DNA of 49,541 bases. Source: Saprospiraceae bacterium (GTDB taxonomy: Bacteria; Bacteroidota; Bacteroidia; Chitinophagales; Saprospiraceae). Shown one piece after another: positions 17,151 to 27,407 of the stretch. The DNA lies in contig JAEUUS010000353.1 of assembly GCA_016787545.1 (NCBI GenBank), positions 1-49,541 on the forward strand, given 5' to 3'. Below the pieces are notes generated by a model, which ran no database searches, was not told the DNA's origin, and saw nothing but the letters and a program-made list of their open reading frames with translations. The translations under genes and the position numbers were made by a program. The first letter of the stretch is position 1. Each line of letters starts with the position of its first letter.

Positions 17151-18776
17151 TTATTTTTTTTCTATTTGTGCCTTAAGCAGCTCAATCTCTTTTTGCATTT
17201 GCGCAATTAATGCCTGCTGGTCCTGTACAGATTTTACAAGAACAGCTGTTAAGTCCAAATAACTTACATTGTAGTTGTCCTTATCATCCTTTCTTACCAC
17301 TTCTGGAATTACTTTTACTAAGTCTTGTGCAATAAAGCCATAACGCTTTCTGTTTTCCTTGTCAGCCTTAAATTGATATGACATGGGTTCCAGCTTCAAA
17401 ACTGCATCCAGGCCATGGTTAATGGGCTCAATATTTTTCTTCAGATTTCTGTCTGAGCCTGATGAAATATCATTGCAAAAAACCACGCCCCACCGCTGAC
17501 CTTGATCACCCAAATCAGAAGAAGCATTGCCCCAGGGTAACAATGCGGTACCATTACTCATAGTCGTGGTGCCTCCGCTGGTCACCCAAATGTCCCCATA
17601 ATCATAACTGAGCTGTACACCGCCACTGCCAAAATATTTGAGCACATAGGTTTCATTGGGCTGGTATCCGGAAAAGTCAAACGGCACGCCATTTACACCA
17701 AGAACAGTTGGATTGGGGTACGTTCCGCTAAGGTCTCCCCCCGCCGCACCGCTGGCTGGAATTTCATCCGGATTAACCGATAAAAGTGTACCATCAATGA
17801 TGATACCGGTTCCTGCAACATAAGTTCCTGGAGGTCCTTCTGGTCCTTGAGGACCGTCTGGTCCTTGCGGTCCCTGTGCGCCAGTAGCACCCACCGGTCC
17901 TTGCGGTCCCTGTGCGCCAGTAGCACCCATTGGCCCTTGCGGCCCTTGTGCGCCAGTAGCACCCATTGGTCCCTGCGGTCCCTGTGCGCCGGTAGCACCT
18001 ACCGGTCCCTGCGGTCCCTGTGCGCCGGTAGCACCCATTGGTCCCTGCGGGCCTTGTGGACCAACAGCAGTAGTAGGTACCCAGTGTGCGCCATCCCACA
18101 CCAGAGCCTGACCAGGTTGCGCATTCTGAGTAGTTATTTTTAATGGATTACCAGGTGTGCCATTGCCTTGCAACGACTGGTCTACTGATACAACCTGAGT
18201 GCCCCAGTTATCCCCCTGCCCCGGTGTACCCCCGTCATCATTGGCTGGTATCCAGTAGCCAGCAGCATCACTCCATTTTAACACCTGACCATTGGTTGCG
18301 CCTTGCTGAGCAATCCGTAATGGATCAGCAGCCGTCCCGGTTCCTGCAAGAGCCGGACTCAAAACGATAGTGCCCAGAGAACCCACATTTGCTGCATACA
18401 TAGCGTAGGGTACTGCAAATAACTCATTGGTACCTAACGGATTAAGTCCCTGGCCTTCCACATTAATGTCAACTTTCAGAAACTTATGGGTTGACCAGTT
18501 TATGGCATTAAAATTTCCTGAAATGGGCTGTCCCCCTCCAACCGTCAGATTGACTAATCCGAGTGAATTGGTTACTGCCGAATGGCTTTCGGAATAAAGG
18601 CTGGCTCCATTCATATCGCCCAGCAGATTAAAGATGACTTCTACGTTTTTATTGGGCAATATCATGCCCTGTTTGTTGCGCAAAGTTGCCTGATATGCGA
18701 ATCCGGAAGGTGTTTGTGCAAGTAGATTTACACTGAGGCCGCAAAAAGCGATGAATATCAACAGTTTGTTTTTCAT
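17151..18776 (-). CDS. Collagen-like tail-fibre protein with S74 intramolecular chaperone
   Basis: A 541-residue exported protein. The signal peptide is [21 protein letters not shown]. Residues 22-130 are a domain common in Bacteroidota fibre-like proteins ([13 protein letters not shown]). Collagen-like triplets fill 239-317, including five 12-residue units GPQGP(M/V)GATGAQ. The beta region 340-430 is followed by [14 protein letters not shown] near 439-452, the S74/endosialidase chaperone motif with its Ser-Lys pair. A coiled coil closes 515-541. S74 domains trimerise fibres and then cut themselves off. It is the last gene of a cell-surface operon and lies 11 nt after the small T9SS protein. 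No other phage gene is near. Confidence 0.85.
   Translation of the reverse strand: MKNKLLIFIAFCGLSVNLLAQTPSGFAYQATLRNKQGMILPNKNVEVIFNLLGDMNGASLYSESHSAVTNSLGLVNLTVGGGQPISGNFNAINWSTHKFLKVDINVEGQGLNPLGTNELFAVPYAMYAANVGSLGTIVLSPALAGTGTAADPLRIAQQGATNGQVLKWSDAAGYWIPANDDGGTPGQGDNWGTQVVSVDQSLQGNGTPGNPLKITTQNAQPGQALVWDGAHWVPTTAVGPQGPQGPMGATGAQGPQGPVGATGAQGPQGPMGATGAQGPQGPMGATGAQGPQGPVGATGAQGPQGPDGPQGPEGPPGTYVAGTGIIIDGTLLSVNPDEIPASGAAGGDLSGTYPNPTVLGVNGVPFDFSGYQPNETYVLKYFGSGGVQLSYDYGDIWVTSGGTTTMSNGTALLPWGNASSDLGDQGQRWGVVFCNDISSGSDRNLKKNIEPINHGLDAVLKLEPMSYQFKADKENRKRYGFIAQDLVKVIPEVVRKDDKDNYNVSYLDLTAVLVKSVQDQQALIAQMQKEIELLKAQIEKK
17874..18053. repeat. 36-bp coding tandem repeat (collagen-like)
   Basis: Five 36-bp units encode GPQGP(M/V)GATGAQ in the fibre protein. 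Near-identical DNA between units suggests recent expansion and possible length variation. Confidence 0.85.
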
Positions 18777-18787
18777 GATGAGGGTAT

Positions 18788-19270
18788 CTAAAGTTTTTGA
18801 AATTGTTTTACGATGCTCCGCCCTTCAGGGTCAGAAAAAGCGATAAAATAACTACCGGACGGGAGCGTGCTTAGGGTTATCCGAACCGTTTCGTTACTTT
18901 GAAAGGGAGGAACCGAAAGCGCAACATACCGACCTGTCAAGTCAAAAATATCTGTACGCAAGGCTATATGATCCGTTGGCATGGATACCGTACAAAACAT
19001 ATATTCCGCAGTTGGATTTGGATAAAGGGCAACGCTCGCACCGGGTAAATCAGGCTGCTGTACAGCCACGGTATTGAGTACGGGTTGTTGAGAGCCTTGT
19101 GTCCAACAGTTTTCATTGGTCTGGAGGGTAAGGATGCATAAATCGCCCATTGTAAAAGACCACTTGTAGAAGTCTGTTTCGTATGAACCCGATGCAACTA
19201 TTGGCGGATCATCCTGGGCTTGCAGTAATACCGGCAGCAGCACGAGCAAAAGCAAGAGTGTTTTTTGCAT
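18788..19270 (-). CDS. Small T9SS-sorted exported protein
   Basis: A 160-residue protein with signal peptide [19 protein letters not shown]. After a 50-residue mature part ([22 protein letters not shown]), residues 77-160 ([19 protein letters not shown] to the end) form a type-A T9SS sorting domain with the usual YPNP start. The protein is little more than a signal, a short module and an anchor. It may be a minor surface component or chaperone for its larger neighbours. It is 26 nt downstream of the fibronectin-like gene and 11 nt upstream of the fibre gene. Confidence 0.8.
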   Translation of the reverse strand: MQKTLLLLLVLLPVLLQAQDDPPIVASGSYETDFYKWSFTMGDLCILTLQTNENCWTQGSQQPVLNTVAVQQPDLPGASVALYPNPTAEYMFCTVSMPTDHIALRTDIFDLTGRYVALSVPPFQSNETVRITLSTLPSGSYFIAFSDPEGRSIVKQFQKL

Positions 19271-19296
19271 TGTATTAATGTTTTAGTGGTTAAAAT

Positions 19297-21357
19297 TCAA
19301 TTGATTGTAATTGTCACAATGTCTGAAAGCAAACCTTTTGAGCCATTCGCATAAAGTGGTTGAAGGGCAAAACTGTACTTGCCTTTTCGCTTAGGCGTAT
19401 CAAAAAAAGTTCTGCTGTCACCGGCCAAACGGGCGAATAGTTCCAGTCCATCTTCACCATAAGCCCGATAGACGAGGATATGATCGCAGCTGAGATTAAG
19501 GGACCATTGAAGTAGTATGCCGCGTTTTTCATTATCCCAAATTGCAGTCAAAGCAGATATACTTTTTTTTCTGGTTAAGGCAGGGATTTTTACACCTACC
19601 GGGAATGAAATGGTAGAACGAAGACCTGAGTCATCAACAGATTGAATGGCGTATTCCCATGACTCACCAGCCACTATGATTGAATCGGTATAGCTTGCAA
19701 TGGAATTGGGGAATTGTGCAAGTGTCTCCCAATTGCGCCCGTTAGTCCTTCGCAGGAGCATTTGGCTTACAGCGTCTTTTGAGTTGGAAGGGCGCCAGTG
19801 AAGAAACACAGCGTTTTCAGACACTTTATAATCATCAAAAACGGGCGCTTCCGGTGGAATAATATCCGGCTTTTTTAGCTCTAATATTGTAGACAACTCA
19901 CTGGATTTCAAGTTGTTGTCAAATGCCTGAACACGGTAAAAAATACTTTCCGTTAGATTTTGTAAATCAATTTTGTATTGGAATAAGGTGTCTGTTATTA
20001 AAGAGTCGGCCAGAGGGACAAAATCATGATCAGCCTGATTGGCTACATAAACCTGATAACCCTTCAGGTCAAAATCAGGGCCCAGATTCCAACGCAACTG
20101 AACGTTTCCGGAAGTATCAATGCTCCCAAACAAACCCTTGGGCTGGACCGGGGGCGCAAAGTCAGTCATAACGGCATAAAATAGCGGCGACCAGCCAATA
20201 TTTCCCGCAGTATCAACTATACCAACAGCATAATAATTGGTGCCAAATTGTTTGGCGTTTTCATCCAAAAATTCAGTAGAAATGGCAGGTAAAAGGGTTT
20301 GATTCAGGGCAGAAAATGGTAAAGTCGGGTCAACGGTCCTGGCAATAATGATACCTTTTATGGGTTCCGTTTCAGGAGGCATTGCCCACTGTATACGAAC
20401 ATTTCCTTCCTTAACATTTTCTGCTTTTTCAATAAGGGCGGAAAGTGGTGCTGTACGATCAGCGCCAAATCCCGTAGCTGCCGGAGAGGGTGGGGTGTGT
20501 TGGGCAAAAGGGTTAATTCCAACAAGCCGGTAATAATAGGACTTATAATTGGTGCCTAAGGAGTCTATCCAAACCAGGGAATCTGCTTGTGCCTTCGATG
20601 GAGCTGTCCAGTCCATAAAAGGCGTTTGATTTAGCCTTTCAAAGTGCTGACCATCAGAGGATCGTTCAATATAGAAGGCCGAAAGGTGACTTGGCCGCTT
20701 CCAGGAAACGATCACAAGTTTTTCACCTGAAACCAACGTTGGGGGATCCATCGGACCAAGTGGCAAATAATCCTTTGGATTTATGACAAACATGGCTGTA
20801 TCCGACCAAATACGCCCATTCAACATCGGGCAACGGATGGTATAGATGTACTTCTGACCTTTTTTTGCTGTTTTATCAACCCACCGCCAACCCAGTATAT
20901 CGGCAGCCTGGGCCGAAAAATCAGCAGTCATGGCTGCGTATCCGTGCCGATTGGTGGCCTCCTCATCTGCTTGTTGCAACGCTTTAATAAAATCCCCCTC
21001 AGTCGAAGCAGTACGCATTGTTTTGCCATACAGACATTGCGCAGCAATGAGCGCAAAAGTGTCCTTTCGATTCAATCTGGTTTCTAAACTGGAATAAGGC
21101 CATGGATGGATAGTATCCGGCCCCATGCGCTCGAAGGATTTGCCCACCACCTGGTTTTGGGCATTAAGGGTGGTGCGTTCCAGCAAGTAACCAGCTACGT
21201 TTGCTTTCATCCATCCATCCGGATTTGAGACTGCCCAGCGTAATACGATTGAATCGCCGATGGCTGCACCGATAAGCCGAAGGTGGGCTTTGTCTTGTGC
21301 AGTTGCCTCGAAAATGGTTAGTGCGGATAAAACAAAAAACAGACCTATCCTTTTCAT
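19297..21357 (-). CDS. Exported protein with fibronectin type III-like domains
   Basis: A 686-residue secreted protein starting MKRIGLFFVLSALTIFEATAQ. After an N-terminal domain of about 190 residues, it shows several fibronectin type III-like units. They begin near 205 (PTLVSGEKLVIVSWKRP), 310 (VKEGNVRIQWAMP), 410 (SGNVQLRWNLGPD), 510 (SENAVFLHWRPS) and 600 (RGILLQWSLN). There is no T9SS tail or enzyme motif. FN3 arrays usually mediate binding between surface proteins. It is 36 nt downstream of the 2004-residue TANFOR gene and probably partners it. Confidence 0.78.
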   Translation of the reverse strand: MKRIGLFFVLSALTIFEATAQDKAHLRLIGAAIGDSIVLRWAVSNPDGWMKANVAGYLLERTTLNAQNQVVGKSFERMGPDTIHPWPYSSLETRLNRKDTFALIAAQCLYGKTMRTASTEGDFIKALQQADEEATNRHGYAAMTADFSAQAADILGWRWVDKTAKKGQKYIYTIRCPMLNGRIWSDTAMFVINPKDYLPLGPMDPPTLVSGEKLVIVSWKRPSHLSAFYIERSSDGQHFERLNQTPFMDWTAPSKAQADSLVWIDSLGTNYKSYYYRLVGINPFAQHTPPSPAATGFGADRTAPLSALIEKAENVKEGNVRIQWAMPPETEPIKGIIIARTVDPTLPFSALNQTLLPAISTEFLDENAKQFGTNYYAVGIVDTAGNIGWSPLFYAVMTDFAPPVQPKGLFGSIDTSGNVQLRWNLGPDFDLKGYQVYVANQADHDFVPLADSLITDTLFQYKIDLQNLTESIFYRVQAFDNNLKSSELSTILELKKPDIIPPEAPVFDDYKVSENAVFLHWRPSNSKDAVSQMLLRRTNGRNWETLAQFPNSIASYTDSIIVAGESWEYAIQSVDDSGLRSTISFPVGVKIPALTRKKSISALTAIWDNEKRGILLQWSLNLSCDHILVYRAYGEDGLELFARLAGDSRTFFDTPKRKGKYSFALQPLYANGSKGLLSDIVTITIN

Positions 21358-21392
21358 AATTGCTTGATTTTTAATCAACTATTACTTGTTTT

Positions 21393-24300
21393 TTATTGTT
21401 TCCCAATTTGAAAACCCTTCTGGTTGTCAACATTTGGGACAACATTAACACGAATACTTCCAGCTCCTTTTATTCCCTGAGTGGGATTAAAAACCTGTGG
21501 TGATTGCTTGTTGACAAAATCAAACGAGGCTCCGATATTGGATAAAAACTGATTTTGTAAAAACTGGCCCGGGATATCCGAAATGATTCCACCATGGATC
21601 ACATCATTCAGCCATGCAATTCCCGGTGGCATTGCTCCCGGATAGTAGCCGGCCATGGAAATCAGATCGCGGGTGATCTCCAATAAGTTGGGATCATAAA
21701 TGGTTTGTTGGTAGATGTTGTTATTGGAGTTTTTCACCATTTTGATCCCGGAGTTGAAATTTCCATGTATCGCCGACATGTTCGAATTCGTATTCCCCAA
21801 AGCTGCATTTCCTCCCAGGGAATCCATGACGCCGAAAATCTTTAGCTTGGGATCAGTCATGACCCATCCGGAATGTCGTTCTCCCGGTGCTCTAAATTTG
21901 ACCTCCCGGATTCCATTCCTTTTCAAAGTATCCATAGCCGACTGGAAGAAATGGTCCCAATAATCTTTCATGGCGCCCATGTCCAATTCAATGAGCGGCC
22001 GAATGCGGTAGGTCCTGTTTCGAATGGTTTTTTCAAAACCATATGCGTCAAACAAGTCAAACTTCTCGTTTCCGGTAAAGCCTGCTTTTTGCAGGAAAAT
22101 ACCTTTAGGCTTGTCATTATAGCCGCTTCCGCTCCCGGGCTGCAAGATATCTGCCGGGTAAAAACTTTTCAGTTTTTGCGCAACAGCATTCCAGTCTTTT
22201 GAGGTAGGCGGACGAATGCTCAAAGGAGTGCCTATGCCTTTTTCTCCTTCAAATTCTTTGAAATTCAATTGATTACATTCAAGATCAGCCAGCTTGTTCT
22301 GGATGGCGCTGTATGAGCTGGTCCGGAAATAGTAGCGGTAGACCTCCCTTTGGTTGCGTCTCAAGCGGTATTTGCTGAGGTTCAATTCTCGCTCGTTGAT
22401 ATCGGCCTGACCATTGGCAATGGAACGTTTGCGAATGGTTGTTGCGAGTGCGTTGTTAGGGGCAGATGAAGGGGGCGTTTCCCATTCCACATAAAATTGC
22501 ACGCCATAAGTTGTATTAGGCTGCAATGCCCTGAATTTGAATGAAGACCAGTAATGTTCGGCTTTTGAGGACTGAATATCCTGGGAATAATCGTCCAGTA
22601 GCTGTGGGTCGATGGTAGAATAGGACACCTGATCTACCGGGAAGCCATCAAGTGCTTCCGCGTTAGCGCCATGTGGAATTAGTCGTACTTTGAGTGATTT
22701 AGCGGCGCCTTCATCGTTTGGATTGCCCAGAATATTGTCGATGGTAGTTTTTTCACTCAGGGCCAGAATAGCCTGAGCCGCTATATCCTGATAACAGAAG
22801 TAGCGCTGACCGTGATGTGGTAAGCTGTAGATTACTTTTTCAGGTTTGAGGCGAAGCAGGCCTTTATTGGTTCTGAACCGGATGGTTTTAACTTCTTTGA
22901 AGGTCTGCTCTGCTTGACCCGGTTTTTTAATTACAGCTGCATTCCAGACGCCATCGCAGGTGCCAAAATAAAGCAATTGACCACTTTGGCCATCTTCACT
23001 TAGCGCTTCTTTAGCTACCTTTGAGCATTCAAGCACATTGGCAGTAAAAGTGACGATGTAATCTGTATTGGGTAGCAGCATCTCACGACGCCAGAGCAGG
23101 AGACCAAAACCTTCAGGGTCATACTCTTTTTCAATAGGTATTTCCGGACCGTTTACTTGTTTGAAAGTAGCTTGTAAATTGCTTTCTTCAAATTTGAAAA
23201 GCCGTGGAATGGTAACAGGAGTACCATTTACATTTTTAATTTCTTCCAGAAAGAACTCTTTCCCCATTTTCAGATTTACAGTCGCTGCCGGATCAACGTC
23301 TACCTCTTGGAGTTCAGAAACCTGATCCCCGGAGTTGGGCTTTGGCGTTAGTTCATTGATGATCTTAAGGCTGGCCAAAGGATCTTTTTCAATGATACAT
23401 TGATCGCCCAGGGTAAATTCGAAACTACAAGTACCTTCCACCAGGCCCCCCAGAATGCTGAACCTGCCTCCAACACGCCCGGTCACCCAAGTCGGATTTG
23501 GACCGCCTCCCCGCAAAAGAGCACCAACGGAGACAGACAGGATCTCAAATTTGCCGCTTATAAAAAACAGGTCAACCTCTATACCGATGGCTGCTTTAAC
23601 ACCTGCATAAAACTGTCCCTGCCCATACCAACCGTTCATTCCTACCGGCGAGTAGATACCGCAAGTTTGGGAGGTTTGCGCAAGTTGGAGGTCAAAACCA
23701 AATGCCGCACTTAATTCACCGTAGAAGACGAGATAATTCTGATGAAAATTTGCCAGGAAATAGGCGCCCAATGCAATTGCTTTCCCATTTGCCAGGCCAT
23801 CACCGAAACTCACCCTTGAATATCCTTTGGGGTATTCCGGGAACAGCTCTTGCATCATCTGTGGCAATCGCGTTGGTAAGCCATCCACGTTATAATTACC
23901 ACACTGGAAATATGCTCCGGCTTCCACGTCAAGCGGACCAAGATCTACCTTGATAACACAAGGGCTGCCTGGTGTCCAGCCAAGCGGCCTGCCCAGTTTA
24001 AAATTCCAGTCGCCGGTGGTTCCGTTTGCATGCAAGCTCAAAAAACCGGTTCCGGAAAAAACAGGAAGAGTCAGGCTAAGACTGGTGGCGAGGTCAAATA
24101 TTTTTTGTGGAAAATCATACCGCACGTCTATCTCGCCATTGGCGAGACCACTGCTGCCAGGTGAGCCAAACATCCTTGCTTTCCCCAAAATATGAAGTAT
24201 TTCTATTCCACCATCTTTATAGGTGACGTTTAAAGCACCGTTTGCATTAAATAACTCCTTGGTACCCAGTCCTATAACCAGGGATGCTTTCATCCCTGAA

Positions 24301-27300
24301 CTACCATTGGTCACCTGATACTGGATGCCACTCGGCGCCCCGCCCGGGAAGCTCGAGTCATTGGGGTCATTGGAGACAGTGATGTCATTTTGCAGGTTGA
24401 ATCCAGTTGGAGTCAGGTTATAATAGGCGCCACCAGAAAAGCCAAATGCATTCAAACCTGCTACAAAATTGGATCCTACAGCTGTTTGTCCATCAACATA
24501 CCAATATCCGGTTCCATTTTTATCGCCCACCTGCATTCTGCTGGCAACCGAAAACCCTGGAGGAAAAACTGCCGCTACGCTTCCTCCAAAACCTTCGCCC
24601 CAATTGGCGTCTTTATGGAAAAAGGCCAGTTCTCCTTTCACTTTTAAAGCTGAAAAATCCGCGTCCAGCTTTATCTTTTCCACCTCAAAATGATCAAACA
24701 CAGGGGTCCCGTTATTAAATGTACCGTATACGGTAAAAGCGCTCGCTGCATTGGGTAAAAAACCGACATAAGAGGACAAGCGAATTTCCATATTAGCCTG
24801 CAATCCAATTCCGTTGTTGGCGAATTTCCAACCCGTGAGACTAATCGGTAGGCCTGCAACCGAGTGTGGCGGACTACCCAATGCAGCGTTGAACTTAGCA
24901 CCCTCCTCTATATATGGATAATTGGTTTTTAGTTTGAAATCCTGGAAGCTGATGTGGGCTAATTGAATACGAGGCAAATCATTTACAAACTTGCCTCCAA
25001 TACTGAAGTTCCCATGTAACATAGCTGAAGCTTCAAACCCACTTCCAGCCTGATAACTGATAGAAATATTGGAATTATTATTGAGCGAAAAAATGGCCGC
25101 AAAAAGATCCACCTCCAGATCCTCTTTGGGTGTAACGACAAACTGATAAGTAAACTGACTGTTTGCATAACTCAACAAACTGCTGTAGTTGAGTTGGGAT
25201 TGAACACCGCGATTAGTGATGGGCAACAGTAGGCGACCTTCAAAACCACCATTTTGGAACGTATTTTTCAAAAATTTGACGGTAAAGCGATCTACTGAAA
25301 ACTGCCAACTACCATTTCCGCCGTCGCCAATAGCCAGTATATTGTTTAAATTCAAAGCTCCGGTGAGCCCGTCTCCATCAATGATCACATTGGTGGCTGA
25401 ACCTGAAAGAGGTTGGTTATTGTTTTTGTTTTTAAAAATAGGTGGCAGATCTACCTGAATCGTTTTTAGGAAAAAACCGGTCCAGGTAGGGCTTTGCCCT
25501 TCTGGATAATCAGAGGGCATGTTGTCAGGATTTTTCTTTGAGGAGTGATCGTAAAAGGAGGTTCCAGGGTGAAAAGTGAAATCATTTACCCCCGTAATCT
25601 GAAAAGGATCCATTTCGACTGTGGCCATCCAGTCCGTCCAACCCGTTTCAGTCTCTCCCGAAAGGGAAGCTTCAACCTGCCCTGCTCCTTGTGCTTTTGT
25701 CAAGGTTTGTGTCGGGAATCGATACAGAGCTTTAATATAGAGTCGTTTGAAACCCTCCTTGTCAAATTTCACCCTAGTACTTTTTTCCGGATTCCCCGCT
25801 TGCTTCAAGCCCCGGATAGCCATGTTTAAAGAAGGTATCTCCAGATCTTCGGCTAAATATAGGTCTGCCTCGCCACAAAGCCCCAAACCATCTTTCAGGC
25901 AGATCGTTCGACCACTGAGGGCTATTTTGGTGCCGGCATCTAACAGATTTAAGACTACTGCAGCATCCAGCGCAGCACGTGTGGCATCAAGATAAAGTCC
26001 TGTAATAGCAACTACAACTTGTTGACCACCGATTTCCTTATCCAAACCAAGTGGCAATTGAAAGCCACTGGATTCTAAAGCATTGCCGATGCTGCTGAGT
26101 AAATGATCTTTGTTATTGACAAAATATTGATCTAGCTGGTTGATCTGATCTGTTCCAAGTGGCAGGGTAGAAATATCAGGGTCTGCAAGTTTTGGTAAGA
26201 ATCCGGCTTCTTCTTTCAATTGTGCTTTTACATTTCCGGATATCATTTTTCGATCACTATTGATAGATACATTGGTAAAATCAACCAAAATAGGAAGGCT
26301 TACTCCGCCGGGGAATCCGGGCAAGGAAATCTTGCCGGTTCCATTTCCATTTCCGGTATTGGTAAGGATGCGCATATCATATGCGCCTACTTTTATATCG
26401 GTGCCAACCTGAAGCAGTTCATTGGCAGCCAGCCCTCCGGGAGCTTGCGAGGGCGCCTGACAGCTACAGTTGGAGAGGTAATCAGAACCATCCACCACGT
26501 CGGCTACCCCTTCAGGATCCACATCTAATTTGCCGAGTGTGAGCGTGCAAAATTGACTTCTGCCATTGTTCTCTATACCTACCAAACCATTCAAATCATG
26601 CGCCACAATGCCCCATACATATTGTCCTTGAGCCAATGGCCCGTATTGAATAGCATTGTATATAAAATTGGGGCTTGGGATATCAGGCCAATTGAAAAAC
26701 TGTCCAGGCAATTGTCCATCCATAGCCAACTCCAATAATTGCCCGGGATCCTGCCCTGCAGGAACGGGTACTAGATAGAAATCATACCTGAGGTTGGCAT
26801 TTCCGAGTCCTCCTCCGGTTGCGGGTACCCATGAAAAATTAATGTTTGGGTTGCTTAGAATGTCATGCGTCTCACCGCACCAGGGGATATTTGGTTGAGG
26901 CGGGCTGAGGTATTGAATAGGAATCACCGTACAGCGGCGCCCCAATACTTCCTGGGTGTTGATATCAACCACCTCTATACAATAGTCATACACATCCTGT
27001 GGAAGTAGCCCGGTTCGCAGAATTTCAACCTCTAAGTCATCCGGAATATTATCTTCTGTATTGTTTCGGTCCAGATAACCTGTCAGGCTGTTTCCATTGT
27101 ATTGGCGCGTTTCTCCTGGCGCAAGGGTAATCACCTGATTCGGCACATAATCCGGACGAGTTTTAAGGTAGAAGCCCGTGCCCTGTCCGGTAATTTCGCA
27201 GAGCACTTTCATTTGCAGATCTTGCTGAGTCGTATTCGTAAAAGTCAGAAAAGCCTGAGTTTGATACTGGGTATAATCTGCAAATCGATGGCTATATGGC

Positions 27301-27407
27301 GGACTAATGTTTACGGTAACAAGCACCTTGTTTTGGGCCATTAAAGCATGGCTAAGAAGTAGCATTACTGCGAAAAGGAGGAGGCATTTGCGCATTGGAT
27401 TCATCAT
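21393..27407 (-). CDS. Giant TANFOR-domain surface protein
   Basis: A 2004-residue exported protein. The signal peptide runs to about residue 25 (MRKCLLLFAVMLLLSHALMAQ). Residues 26-160 match a TANFOR-type domain (VTVNISPPYSHRFADYTQYQ, ITLAPGETRQYNG), first described in Tannerella forsythia. Residues about 330-1350 are a very long beta-rich region with many short Gly/Asn-rich strands. The region after 1400 has Ig-like Big_5/SbsA-type segments (LLPNTDYIVTFTANV, LQPNTTYGVQFYVEW). No enzyme motif or T9SS type-A tail is seen. Its ATG overlaps the stop of the beta-barrel gene as TAATG, so translation is coupled. I infer a large surface structure carried by that barrel. Confidence 0.8.
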   Translation of the reverse strand: MMNPMRKCLLLFAVMLLLSHALMAQNKVLVTVNISPPYSHRFADYTQYQTQAFLTFTNTTQQDLQMKVLCEITGQGTGFYLKTRPDYVPNQVITLAPGETRQYNGNSLTGYLDRNNTEDNIPDDLEVEILRTGLLPQDVYDYCIEVVDINTQEVLGRRCTVIPIQYLSPPQPNIPWCGETHDILSNPNINFSWVPATGGGLGNANLRYDFYLVPVPAGQDPGQLLELAMDGQLPGQFFNWPDIPSPNFIYNAIQYGPLAQGQYVWGIVAHDLNGLVGIENNGRSQFCTLTLGKLDVDPEGVADVVDGSDYLSNCSCQAPSQAPGGLAANELLQVGTDIKVGAYDMRILTNTGNGNGTGKISLPGFPGGVSLPILVDFTNVSINSDRKMISGNVKAQLKEEAGFLPKLADPDISTLPLGTDQINQLDQYFVNNKDHLLSSIGNALESSGFQLPLGLDKEIGGQQVVVAITGLYLDATRAALDAAVVLNLLDAGTKIALSGRTICLKDGLGLCGEADLYLAEDLEIPSLNMAIRGLKQAGNPEKSTRVKFDKEGFKRLYIKALYRFPTQTLTKAQGAGQVEASLSGETETGWTDWMATVEMDPFQITGVNDFTFHPGTSFYDHSSKKNPDNMPSDYPEGQSPTWTGFFLKTIQVDLPPIFKNKNNNQPLSGSATNVIIDGDGLTGALNLNNILAIGDGGNGSWQFSVDRFTVKFLKNTFQNGGFEGRLLLPITNRGVQSQLNYSSLLSYANSQFTYQFVVTPKEDLEVDLFAAIFSLNNNSNISISYQAGSGFEASAMLHGNFSIGGKFVNDLPRIQLAHISFQDFKLKTNYPYIEEGAKFNAALGSPPHSVAGLPISLTGWKFANNGIGLQANMEIRLSSYVGFLPNAASAFTVYGTFNNGTPVFDHFEVEKIKLDADFSALKVKGELAFFHKDANWGEGFGGSVAAVFPPGFSVASRMQVGDKNGTGYWYVDGQTAVGSNFVAGLNAFGFSGGAYYNLTPTGFNLQNDITVSNDPNDSSFPGGAPSGIQYQVTNGSSGMKASLVIGLGTKELFNANGALNVTYKDGGIEILHILGKARMFGSPGSSGLANGEIDVRYDFPQKIFDLATSLSLTLPVFSGTGFLSLHANGTTGDWNFKLGRPLGWTPGSPCVIKVDLGPLDVEAGAYFQCGNYNVDGLPTRLPQMMQELFPEYPKGYSRVSFGDGLANGKAIALGAYFLANFHQNYLVFYGELSAAFGFDLQLAQTSQTCGIYSPVGMNGWYGQGQFYAGVKAAIGIEVDLFFISGKFEILSVSVGALLRGGGPNPTWVTGRVGGRFSILGGLVEGTCSFEFTLGDQCIIEKDPLASLKIINELTPKPNSGDQVSELQEVDVDPAATVNLKMGKEFFLEEIKNVNGTPVTIPRLFKFEESNLQATFKQVNGPEIPIEKEYDPEGFGLLLWRREMLLPNTDYIVTFTANVLECSKVAKEALSEDGQSGQLLYFGTCDGVWNAAVIKKPGQAEQTFKEVKTIRFRTNKGLLRLKPEKVIYSLPHHGQRYFCYQDIAAQAILALSEKTTIDNILGNPNDEGAAKSLKVRLIPHGANAEALDGFPVDQVSYSTIDPQLLDDYSQDIQSSKAEHYWSSFKFRALQPNTTYGVQFYVEWETPPSSAPNNALATTIRKRSIANGQADINERELNLSKYRLRRNQREVYRYYFRTSSYSAIQNKLADLECNQLNFKEFEGEKGIGTPLSIRPPTSKDWNAVAQKLKSFYPADILQPGSGSGYNDKPKGIFLQKAGFTGNEKFDLFDAYGFEKTIRNRTYRIRPLIELDMGAMKDYWDHFFQSAMDTLKRNGIREVKFRAPGERHSGWVMTDPKLKIFGVMDSLGGNAALGNTNSNMSAIHGNFNSGIKMVKNSNNNIYQQTIYDPNLLEITRDLISMAGYYPGAMPPGIAWLNDVIHGGIISDIPGQFLQNQFLSNIGASFDFVNKQSPQVFNPTQGIKGAGSIRVNVVPNVDNQKGFQIGKQ

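Noticed and set aside
17847..18143. Plus-strand ORF opposite the collagen repeats
   Set aside because: It is the complement of the GPQGP repeat, has no signal or family match, and lies wholly within the fibre gene.
17151..18776. Prophage tail-fibre gene
   Set aside because: It has a signal peptide and its neighbours are host surface proteins; no capsid, terminase, tail or integrase genes are present.
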